Below, in pieces: positions 35,541 through 42,583 of a DNA stretch of 64,000 nt (positions are counted from its first letter, which is position 1; each line of letters starts with the position of its first letter). The stretch lies in assembly GCA_022792335.1 (NCBI GenBank), contig JAAWAV010000008.1, positions 62,001 to 126,000 of the forward strand, in the 5' to 3' direction. The notes beneath the pieces are model-generated. The model did not search any database, had not been told where the DNA came from, and saw nothing but the letters and a program-made list of their open reading frames with translations. The DNA comes from Lachnospiraceae bacterium. GTDB lineage: Bacteria; Bacillota; Clostridia; Lachnospirales; Lachnospiraceae. Both the position numbers and the translations under genes were made by a program.

Positions 35541-36176
35541 TTAGCTGGTGATGGACTCCAGATAGTCATAAAGTTCTTCGACCCCTTTGATATAATATCC
35601 TGTTTTGAGAACGTCAAGCTCTGTATCCGGGAGTTCATCCTCTGTCAGATAAGTCTCCATATAGACGTCGCTTCTGTCGCTGTAATAAATTTTCAGATAC
35701 CCTTCTTCCAAAAGCAAGAGGAAGCGGTAACTGTCCGGATTCACAGCTTCTCTGGTCCGGATCACCAGGCGGGAGGAAGAAAAAGAAACCAGGCTTTTTC
35801 CGCCGCCCTCTTCCTTTAAGCGTTCGATGAGTCCTTCTCTTGTCAGTCCCATATAGTCCTCTGGGATAGGCAGAATGGTTTCTGTAAGACGGCCGTCCGT
35901 CTCGTTATAGTTCTGGGAAATATACAGCATATCGCTGTTCACAGAAAGCACTTCAGGATTTCCAGCTGCCAAAGCGTTCTCTTCCGGGGATTCCTGCTCC
36001 CCTTCCAGTTCTTTTGTAGCTTCTCCTGATCCCGCGGATAAAAGATTTATTTTTTGCTGGGAGAGTTCCAGCTTCTTTTTCAGTTCCATATTCCGATAGC
36101 TGAAATAATAGACTGTGGAAAACAGGAAAAAGAACAGACAAAAACCGGACAGACAGATCCATAAAGTTTTCTTCAT
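35541..36176 (-). CDS. Membrane-anchored protein with BofC-like C-terminal domain
   Basis: 211 residues from ATG 36176; the track's GTG lies four codons upstream without a ribosome site. A signal anchor (about 3-22) and a short coiled coil precede a C-terminal region (about 95-210) whose pattern IPEDYMGLTREGLIERLKEE...YLKIYYSD...GYYIKGVEELYDYLESI resembles the BofC C-terminal domain of a Bacillus forespore regulator. The similarity is by eye and moderate. Neighbouring SpoVB-like, YqfC and YqfD genes make a sporulation role plausible, not shown. Confidence 0.6.
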   Translation of the reverse strand: MKKTLWICLSGFCLFFFLFSTVYYFSYRNMELKKKLELSQQKINLLSAGSGEATKELEGEQESPEENALAAGNPEVLSVNSDMLYISQNYNETDGRLTETILPIPEDYMGLTREGLIERLKEEGGGKSLVSFSSSRLVIRTREAVNPDSYRFLLLLEEGYLKIYYSDRSDVYMETYLTEDELPDTELDVLKTGYYIKGVEELYDYLESITS

Positions 36177-36204
36177 AACAGCAGTCACCCCGTTTGCTCA
36201 GATT

Positions 36205-36235
36205 TTTAAAAAAGAATCCCGCCATACAGGATCCT
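36205..36235 (-). terminator. Possible terminator downstream of the flippase gene
   Basis: On the minus strand AGGATCC and GGATTCT pair (one G-U) around a 9-base loop and are followed by six Ts. It lies only about 30 bases before the BofC-like ATG, so it could also act as an attenuator for that gene. Confidence 0.45.
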
Positions 36236-36308
36236 CTTTCTAAGTATGGACGGATAAGAAGAAAACTATACAAAATATACCAGAACCTGTCAGCCGGAAA
36301 GAAGGCGG

Positions 36309-37976
36309 TCATAACAGATGCAATTTCTTTGCGATCCGGGATACCCTCCCTCCCATGGGCATACTACGAAGCTCTTTTTCGCTGACACATCGAAATAGGA
36401 GCAGCAGGACAAAGTACACCATCACCGCCACTAAAACTGCGGCCACGCAAGCGATGGAGTTGCTTTTCGTAAACATATTCAGAAGATAATAGGTGCCATA
36501 AGCGAGCCCCCCCATGATGGCAGAGGCCAAAAAAGGAAGAAGAAAGGTTTTTTTGACTTCCTGGCGGTAATGAAGGTATTTTGTAATGGATACGCTGTTG
36601 AAGATACACATGGTCAGACCGAAAAACAGGTTGGCGATCACCACACCGTAAATCCCCATATCCAGGCCATACAAAAGGACGGCCAGAATACCTACATGGA
36701 GCGCCAGGGAAATCATGGCGTTTATAACCGGTGTTTTCATCCGATTGATGCCCTGTAAGATTCCGTTGGTGATGGTGGACAGGGAGAAAAACACAACGGC
36801 CAGGGAACCTAAGAACAACAAATCCCCGCCAAGTCTGGTATCCTGGCGAAATAACAGACTAACAATGGGGTATCCAAGGACAGTGAGCCCTACTGCTGCC
36901 GGGATAGCCACCAGCATGGAAAAACGGATGGTCATATTGACTTTTCTTAAGATTTCCCCCTTCTTTCCCTCAGCTACTGTCCTGGTAAGGGCCGGAAGCA
37001 TGGAGGAAGCCAGCGCATTGGAAATGGCGATGGGTACATTAATTAACAGGTAATACTGCCCTGAGTAGACCCCCCAGTTGGCCATGTAATAGGCGGATTC
37101 CCCTGTGGATTTCATATAAAAACCGTAAATGCTGTTGTCAATGAGGCTGCTGATGTTGTACACAGTACCGCTGATGATAACGGGAATAATGGTGGCGGTT
37201 AAAACTCTGGCGATATTTCCGTAGGACTCGAGCATTACAGTATTATCCCGCCGCATCTGCCGTCTGAGAACTCTTCGGTACATCAGGAAAATCAGGATAC
37301 AGAACAAAAATGCAATGAGGGCGCCGGCGGCCGTACCGATGGTTCCTCCTGCGGCCCCGTAAGCATTTGCATAGATCTTCGTACCCTTGTCAATATCCCG
37401 ATCCATTCCGATATCAAACAAAAGGAAGGCGGCGACAATGCTGACGCCAGCGTTGACGATCTGCTCCAGTACCTGGGAAACAGCGGTGGGCATCATGGTC
37501 CCAAGCCCCTGAAAATATCCACGGAGAGTGCCGAGGAAGGCCATAACAAAAATTGTTGGAGCCAGCACCTGGATGGCATAGGAAGCGCCAGGCTCGTTCA
37601 AAACTTTGGAAGCAAAAAAGTCAGCCCCGAAAAAGGTCAGCAGACAGGCGATCCCTCCGGAAATCAGGGAGAAAAACAGGGAACTTTTGAAAATCCGATA
37701 GGCATTTTTGTGCTGTTCCAAGGCAACTCTGGCCGACACCATTTTGGAAACGGCCAGAGGCAGACTATAGGAGGACAATAGCAGCATAATGTTATAGATA
37801 TAATATGCCGAAGAATAAATCCCCATGGCAGCGCTGCCAATTTTATTCTGCATGGGAATGCGATATACCATTCCGATGATCCGCACCAGAATCCCGGCAG
37901 CCGCAAGGATGGAACCTTGCACCAGAAAATTATTGGTCTTCTTTTTTTTCTTTGGTCTTTGGTTTTGAGCGCTCAT
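36309..37976 (-). CDS. SpoVB/MurJ-like polysaccharide flippase
   Basis: 555 residues from ATG 37976 with GAGGAG just upstream; the track adds 34 residues that overlap ybeY. About 14 membrane helices follow a basic MSAQNQRPKKKKKTN tail. FLVQGSILAAAGILVRIIGMVYRIP and the IPIAISNALASSMLPALTR segment mark the MOP/Wzx-type family that includes SpoVB and lipid II flippases. It could move lipid-linked wall precursors during sporulation or growth; the sequence does not separate these. Confidence 0.87.
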   Translation of the reverse strand: MSAQNQRPKKKKKTNNFLVQGSILAAAGILVRIIGMVYRIPMQNKIGSAAMGIYSSAYYIYNIMLLLSSYSLPLAVSKMVSARVALEQHKNAYRIFKSSLFFSLISGGIACLLTFFGADFFASKVLNEPGASYAIQVLAPTIFVMAFLGTLRGYFQGLGTMMPTAVSQVLEQIVNAGVSIVAAFLLFDIGMDRDIDKGTKIYANAYGAAGGTIGTAAGALIAFLFCILIFLMYRRVLRRQMRRDNTVMLESYGNIARVLTATIIPVIISGTVYNISSLIDNSIYGFYMKSTGESAYYMANWGVYSGQYYLLINVPIAISNALASSMLPALTRTVAEGKKGEILRKVNMTIRFSMLVAIPAAVGLTVLGYPIVSLLFRQDTRLGGDLLFLGSLAVVFFSLSTITNGILQGINRMKTPVINAMISLALHVGILAVLLYGLDMGIYGVVIANLFFGLTMCIFNSVSITKYLHYRQEVKKTFLLPFLASAIMGGLAYGTYYLLNMFTKSNSIACVAAVLVAVMVYFVLLLLFRCVSEKELRSMPMGGRVSRIAKKLHLL

Positions 37977-37992
37977 AAACTCCTCTTTTCCA

Positions 37993-38496
37993 TTATTCTC
38001 TTGGAATATCCAGAGCTTCCATGAGAAGCCGCTGCCGTTCTTCCATAACTGTCCGCTCCTCCTCCTCCATATGGTCATAACCCATAAGATGAAGCATACT
38101 GTGGGCAGTCAGAAAAGCCAGTTCCCGTTTCAGAGAATGACCGTAGGACGTCGCCTGCTCTTTGATTTTCTCTACGGACAGCACAATATCTCCCAGAAGG
38201 AGCTCTCCTGTCTCCGGATTGAAACAGTCTGAAGCGTCTGCTTCTTCCAAAAAATCAAAATCCGCCGGACGGGCAAAGTCCGTCATGGGAAAAGAAAGAA
38301 CATCTGTGGTCTTATCAATCCCCCGAAACTCCCGGTTGAGCCTCCTTACTTCCTCTTCGGAGGTCAAAGTTACACTGATCTCCGTCTCATAAGGACAGCC
38401 CTCCAAAGTAAGGGCTGTTTCCACCACAGAGGGGATGATCTCTTCATAGGGAATGGAAAGAGGCTCTGTGGCCTCATAAGAAATTTCGCAAGTCAT
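37993..38496 (-). CDS. ybeY: Endoribonuclease YbeY (16S rRNA maturation)
   Basis: 167 residues. The zinc motif H-x3-H-x5-H is seen in HSMLHLMGYDH, and LNREFRGIDKTTDVLSFP is the typical UPF0054 strand. YbeY takes part in 16S rRNA 3' maturation and ribosome quality control. It follows phoH by 2 bases, the standard Firmicutes order. Confidence 0.95.
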   Translation of the reverse strand: MTCEISYEATEPLSIPYEEIIPSVVETALTLEGCPYETEISVTLTSEEEVRRLNREFRGIDKTTDVLSFPMTDFARPADFDFLEEADASDCFNPETGELLLGDIVLSVEKIKEQATSYGHSLKRELAFLTAHSMLHLMGYDHMEEEERTVMEERQRLLMEALDIPRE

Positions 38497-38498
38497 GT

Positions 38499-39509
38499 CT
38501 ATCTCTCCCGCGGTTTGCTTCCGCTAAAATCCCGCCGTTTTCCTCCAGGCCGGTTTTTATTCTCATAGGCCTCATAGGCCTGAACGATTTTTTGAACCAG
38601 AGGATGTCGTACGATATCCTTGCTGGAAAGACGGATGAAGGCGATATCTTCAATTTTTTCCAGAACCTTCACCGCCACGTCAAGACCGGAAGGCCCGTCC
38701 CCGGCCAGGTCCCGCTGACTCATATCTCCCGTAATGATGACCTTGGATCCAAAGCCGATTCTGGTCAGAAACATTTTCATCTGAGCGGGCGTCGTATTTT
38801 GGGCTTCATCCAGAATAATATAGGCGTTGTCCAAAGTTCTGCCTCGCATATAGGCCAGAGGAGCCACCTCGATTAACCCCTTTTCTGAATTATGCAGATA
38901 ACTGTCAGCTCCCATAATCTCGTAAAGGGCATCATAAAGAGGCCGCAGATAGGGGTCAATCTTACTCTGTAAGTCCCCTGGCAGAAAGCCCAGCTTCTCC
39001 CCGGCTTCGATGGCCGGCCTTGTCAGAATGATCCGCCCGACCTCATTGTTTTTAAATGCCTGAATCGCCATGGCCATCGCCAGATAGGTTTTGCCAGTCC
39101 CGGCCGGTCCCAGGCCAAATACGATCATCTTCTCCCGGATAGCGTCCACATATTCCTTCTGTCCAAGCGTTTTTGGTTTTACTGGCTTTCCGGAAATCGT
39201 ACGACAGATAAAATCTTCATCAATTTCCAGTATCTTTTCGTCCTTATCCTCAAACACAAGGGCCAGGGCGTAATCCACATTCTGCTCGGTGATCGTATTT
39301 CCCCGTCTGGAAAGACCGATAAGAGTAGTTAGGACCCTCTCTGCTTTCCCGGTCCCCTGCTCCGGCCCAATTACTTTCAAGAGGCCGTCCCTGGACACCA
39401 TGGTGACTTTCAGGGTTTTTTCAATTTTTTTTAAAAAGGAATCAAACTGACCGCAGACATTCCGCTCATGTTCTGCCGGAATGTCAATCATCGTTTCCAC
39501 AATCGCCAT
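38499..39509 (-). CDS. phoH: PhoH-family P-loop ATPase
   Basis: 336 residues. Walker A GPAGTGKTYLAMAMA lies near residue 135, Walker B AYIILDEAQN near 230, and TGDMSQRDL follows. PhoH proteins are predicted ATPases linked by context with YbeY and RNA metabolism. AAGGAG lies 14 bases before the ATG, longer than usual. A ZIP transporter gene separates it from yqfD, which is normally adjacent. Confidence 0.93.
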   Translation of the reverse strand: MAIVETMIDIPAEHERNVCGQFDSFLKKIEKTLKVTMVSRDGLLKVIGPEQGTGKAERVLTTLIGLSRRGNTITEQNVDYALALVFEDKDEKILEIDEDFICRTISGKPVKPKTLGQKEYVDAIREKMIVFGLGPAGTGKTYLAMAMAIQAFKNNEVGRIILTRPAIEAGEKLGFLPGDLQSKIDPYLRPLYDALYEIMGADSYLHNSEKGLIEVAPLAYMRGRTLDNAYIILDEAQNTTPAQMKMFLTRIGFGSKVIITGDMSQRDLAGDGPSGLDVAVKVLEKIEDIAFIRLSSKDIVRHPLVQKIVQAYEAYENKNRPGGKRRDFSGSKPRER

Positions 39510-39646
39510 GAATTTTTTGATGTCTCCTTTTGCCTACTGTCTCTTGTCAATCAATGATACTCCTTCCTATTCTAACATTTTTTTCCGTAAATAGAACCCC
39601 TTTTTTGAAATTTTATGCCGACATTCCCTCCAATAAGCAGGTTTTA

Positions 39647-40429
39647 TCAGCCAAGCGCCACATCCAAAGCCATCATCAAGGTAAATCCTGCCGCAAAAGA
39701 CAGGACTGCCCAGTTGGAATGTTTTCCGGCGGACATTTCCGGAATCAGTTCTTCCACGACCACATAGACCATGGCGCCGGCTGCGAAGCTCAATAGATAA
39801 GGCAAAAACGGAACCACCAGATCTGCCGCTAAAATCGTCGCTATTGCGGCAAGGGGTTCTGCGACTCCGGATAGGATCCCATACAGAAAGGCCCTTGGTT
39901 TCTTGACGCCTTCCGCTTTTAAGGGCATGGAGATAATAGCGCCTTCCGGAAAGTTTTGAATGGCGATTCCGATGGAAAGCGCCAGTGCACCCGTCATGGA
40001 AATGACGCCGTCTCCGGACAGCCATCCCGCAAACACAACGCCGACCGCCATTCCCTCCGGGATATTATGAAGTGTAACTGCCAGCACCAGCATGGTCGTC
40101 CGCTTTAACCTTGCATGGGGGCCTTCCGGTTCCTTACTCCCCTGATGCAGATGTGGAGTCAGCTTGTCCAAGAGAAGTAAAAACAGGATGCCAAGCCAGA
40201 AGCCCAAAACAGCCGGGAGAAAGGCCCAATCACCCATGGCATCTGATTGATCCATTGCAGGAATCAACAGACTCCAGACGGAGGCGGCCACCATGACGCC
40301 TGCTGCGAATCCGGCCAGTATCCGCTGAATCTCCGTGTGGAAAGAATTTTTCATAAACAAAACACAGGAAGCGCCCAGAAACGTTCCTAAAAACGGGAGC
40401 AGCACGCCTTGTACGACTTCTAGTCTCAT
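39647..40429 (-). CDS. ZIP family divalent metal transporter
   Basis: 260 residues with about eight helices. Helix IV has HNIPEGMAVG and helix V has NFPEGAIISMPL, the metal-binding signatures of ZIP permeases. A His/Gly-containing loop (TPHLHQGS) lies between helices III and IV. Likely substrates are zinc, iron or manganese. The gene is inserted between yqfD and phoH and has its own upstream palindrome, suggesting metal-dependent control. Its ATG has CAGGAGGG a few bases upstream. Confidence 0.92.
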   Translation of the reverse strand: MRLEVVQGVLLPFLGTFLGASCVLFMKNSFHTEIQRILAGFAAGVMVAASVWSLLIPAMDQSDAMGDWAFLPAVLGFWLGILFLLLLDKLTPHLHQGSKEPEGPHARLKRTTMLVLAVTLHNIPEGMAVGVVFAGWLSGDGVISMTGALALSIGIAIQNFPEGAIISMPLKAEGVKKPRAFLYGILSGVAEPLAAIATILAADLVVPFLPYLLSFAAGAMVYVVVEELIPEMSAGKHSNWAVLSFAAGFTLMMALDVALG

Positions 40430-40516
40430 AAAAATCCCTCCTGATTTTTTTTATAACAGAAATTGATTTCAACATTTGATAAAACCAATCCTTTTTCCTG
40501 AAATCAAATTTTATAA

Positions 40517-40530
40517 TTAGTTTAAACTAA
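40517..40530 (-). promoter_or_regulatory. Perfect palindrome upstream of the ZIP gene, candidate operator
   Basis: TTAGTTTAAACTAA is a perfect 14-bp palindrome about 90 bases before the ZIP ATG. On the minus strand it directly precedes a TATAAA-like -10. Its AT-rich, TTAG/CTAA-ended form recalls DtxR/MntR-family boxes; that identity is inferred, and no regulator gene is in the window. Confidence 0.5.
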
Positions 40531-40623
40531 CTATCATGAAACAATTTATCACAAATCTGTATTCTCTGTCAAGTGATACTCCTGCAAATCCATAGATTGC
40601 CATGGCTGTGTAGAAACTTTAAA

Positions 40624-40691
40624 CGCCCCTAGCCCTCTCCCCTTACTTCCCAGACTTGTGCCAGGGAGGCAAAAGGAGATGACTGGGGGCG
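40624..40691 (-). terminator. GC-rich imperfect stem-loop after yqfD, possible terminator
   Basis: It begins five bases after the yqfD stop. Nested arms CGCCCC/GGGGCG, CTCC/GGAG and TCCC/GGGA fold into a long imperfect stem. The downstream minus strand reads GTTTAAAGTTTC, only mildly U-rich. It may terminate yqfCD or be an unrelated repeat. Confidence 0.35.
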
Positions 40692-40695
40692 AATG

Positions 40696-41874
40696 TTATT
40701 CTCCAATCATTTCCTCCGCATAGATCGTACCGGTCACTTTACAGCAATCAATATCCACATTTACGGAACAGGAAGCGTCTTTGATGGTCACACCTGACAA
40801 AATAAGATCTTCACAGTAAGTTTCAAATGTTTTCTCTGCCTTTTGCTTCGCTTCTTCAGGGGAAAGAACCTGGAGAGCTTCCTGGTATTCTCTGGCAGTG
40901 ACGCAGCCGGCTCCCAGTGGAAGATAAAAATTTTCCCACAGATGAAGCGTTTCATAAGTATCTATCTCATCAGATAATTCGTAATGATTCTTTCCTCCGG
41001 GAAGAAAGAAACGATGACCAAAAATCCAGAGATAACGACGTTTTTTTTCTTCTCCAGTATAATGCTTCAAAGCTTCCGTCAGAGAAATTTCGTTTTCATA
41101 ATGATAGACCGTAGCGGCAATGACATCGCCGTCAGCCTGCACTTGCTCTGTCTTTAAGAGATTTCCTCCTTCATCCAGAATATCCAGAGTCCCTGAAATC
41201 AGAACCTGCCCTGCTTCGACTTCATCTCCTACATGAACCTGCGGCGTTCCACTACGAGTAATGATGGACACCACTTTTCCACTTTTTTTGGCAGTGACAT
41301 CTCCGGCGGCAGTTACCGGTTCTGCTTCTCCTTCCGGCTCAGTCAGTTCATTTTCTTTGATTCGGATGATTAGCCGGTTGCCCGTGATCTCCGCGGATAC
41401 CCAGGTAATATCATTGTACTTGTTTCGGATGGCTTTTTCAATATCCTCGCAGAAAATACCGGATTTTGCCATCCCGTGAACGTATCCTTCTTCTTCCAGG
41501 AAATGAAGGAGAGTACTGTCCGTATATTTTTGGTTTCCTTCCATATGAATGTCCCAGATGAACAGGGAAGAGACATATAAAAGCCCAAGGCAGAGAAGGA
41601 TTCCGCAAAAAAAAGCCAGACGTTTTCTACTTTTCCGAAGCCAGAAAGGGAGTCCCCGTTTTTCTGTGATGCGGACCTTCACCCCTGCTTTTTTCGCCAG
41701 TCTGCCCGCCCGGAAAAATTCTTCAGCTTTCATATAACAGTAGACAGAATCTTTCTTTTTTTCCATGGCTTCCAGTAAAATTCCATGAAAACTGCATAAA
41801 TTAAAAAAACGTTCAGGGCTCCCTCCTGTCACCCTGACCGTCAGACGTCCTTTCCATCTGTCCCTTCTATTCAT
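40696..41874 (-). CDS. yqfD: Sporulation protein YqfD
   Basis: 392 residues. The N-terminal cytoplasmic segment (RDRWKGRLTVRVTGGSPERFFN) is followed by one membrane helix (about 92-110) and a large outer domain (GVKVRITEKRGLPF; NDITWVSAEITGNRLIIRIKE). This is the YqfD family, which supports forespore engulfment-stage functions in spore formers. The start overlaps the yqfC stop by 8 bases. Confidence 0.93.
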   Translation of the reverse strand: MNRRDRWKGRLTVRVTGGSPERFFNLCSFHGILLEAMEKKKDSVYCYMKAEEFFRAGRLAKKAGVKVRITEKRGLPFWLRKSRKRLAFFCGILLCLGLLYVSSLFIWDIHMEGNQKYTDSTLLHFLEEEGYVHGMAKSGIFCEDIEKAIRNKYNDITWVSAEITGNRLIIRIKENELTEPEGEAEPVTAAGDVTAKKSGKVVSIITRSGTPQVHVGDEVEAGQVLISGTLDILDEGGNLLKTEQVQADGDVIAATVYHYENEISLTEALKHYTGEEKKRRYLWIFGHRFFLPGGKNHYELSDEIDTYETLHLWENFYLPLGAGCVTAREYQEALQVLSPEEAKQKAEKTFETYCEDLILSGVTIKDASCSVNVDIDCCKVTGTIYAEEMIGE

Positions 41875-42130
41875 AGCTGATTTCCCGAATCCTTCCTTTG
41901 ATCTTCATGGCATCTCTGCCAAAATAAGAAATTACCAGATTTTCACCGGAAATATGGATTCGGCACATACCGCTTAAAATGCGAATACATTCCGGCGTAT
42001 ACTCCAGAAGCCCCCGATGATTTTCCACGGTCATCTCCAGACAACCTACAGAAGTAATCACGGCGGCGCCAAGACACAGATCTTTCGGAAGTTCCAGAGC
42101 TTCTACTAGAGTACCCAGCCTTTTGTTCAT
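41867..42130 (-). CDS. yqfC: Sporulation protein YqfC (YabP/YqfC family)
   Basis: 87 residues. The small YabP/YqfC fold has CLEMTVENHRGLLEYTPECIRI and the C-terminal GENLVISYFGRDAMKIKGRI. It is encoded directly before and overlapping yqfD, the conserved pair of endospore formers. Together with SpoVB-like and BofC-like proteins this supports a spore-forming host. A short region with the S21 terminator lies upstream. Confidence 0.92.
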   Translation of the reverse strand: MNKRLGTLVEALELPKDLCLGAAVITSVGCLEMTVENHRGLLEYTPECIRILSGMCRIHISGENLVISYFGRDAMKIKGRIREISYE

Positions 42131-42171
42131 AGGCCCACCTCTCTCTTTTTACAGTTCAGTCTATGAAAAAA

Positions 42172-42214
42172 AGATAAAAAAAAGAACTGTTGTCATCAAC
42201 AGCTCTTTTTTTTC
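42172..42214 (-). terminator. Rho-independent terminator of rpsU
   Basis: GAACTGTTG / CAACAGCTC arms (42184-42192, 42197-42205) with a 4-base loop. On the minus strand the stem is followed by TTC and a run of Ts. The complementary A-run before the stem makes it a good terminator directly after the S21 stop. Confidence 0.85.
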
Positions 42215-42220
42215 GCACAA

Positions 42221-42397
42221 TTAATTGTATTTTCTTTTTCTTGCGGCTTCAGACTTCTTTTTGCGTCTCACGCTGGGCTTTTCGTAATGCTCTCTTTTAC
42301 GAATCTCCTGCTGAATACCGGCCTTCGCACAGTTTCTTTTGAATCTGCGCAAGGCACTATCTAAGCTCTCATTGTCTTTTACAATAACATTTGACAT
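42221..42397 (-). CDS. rpsU: 30S ribosomal protein S21
   Basis: 58 residues, too short for the supplied track; translated by hand. [20 protein letters not shown] opens the protein, and the basic C-terminus ([19 protein letters not shown]) is typical. S21 sits near the 3' end of 16S rRNA and aids initiation. GGAGGGAGG lies about 14 bases before the ATG, with a weaker AGGTG nearer. It has its own promoter, a leader hairpin and a strong terminator, so it is monocistronic. Confidence 0.96.
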   Translation of the reverse strand: MSNVIVKDNESLDSALRRFKRNCAKAGIQQEIRKREHYEKPSVRRKKKSEAARKRKYN

Positions 42398-42419
42398 AGA
42401 CTCACACCTAACCTCCCTC

Positions 42420-42447
42420 CAGTTGTGTATTGTGCATAATACAACTG
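42420..42447 (-). promoter_or_regulatory. Leader hairpin just upstream of the rpsU ribosome site
   Basis: On the minus strand CAGTT-GTATT, a 6-base loop, AATAC, a two-base bulge and AACTG form a ten-pair stem that ends directly at the GGAGGGAGG. Its position suggests control of S21 translation or mRNA stability. Confidence 0.5.
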
Positions 42448-42474
42448 TTTGGGTATATTTATCGCACTACACTA

Positions 42475-42502
42475 AGTATAGCACAATTTGCCAATTCGTC
42501 AA
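42475..42502 (-). promoter_or_regulatory. Sigma-A type promoter of rpsU
   Basis: On the minus strand, TTGACG (42502-42497), a 16-base spacer and TATACT (42480-42475). The predicted transcript would have a leader of about 70 bases containing the hairpin. Confidence 0.75.
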
Positions 42503-42583
42503 TACCCATTTTCCCTAAATTTTTCTTTTGCTCGAGGGCGAAACCATTCTCACAGAGAAAGAGAACCCCTGCTCCCAGAGTGT

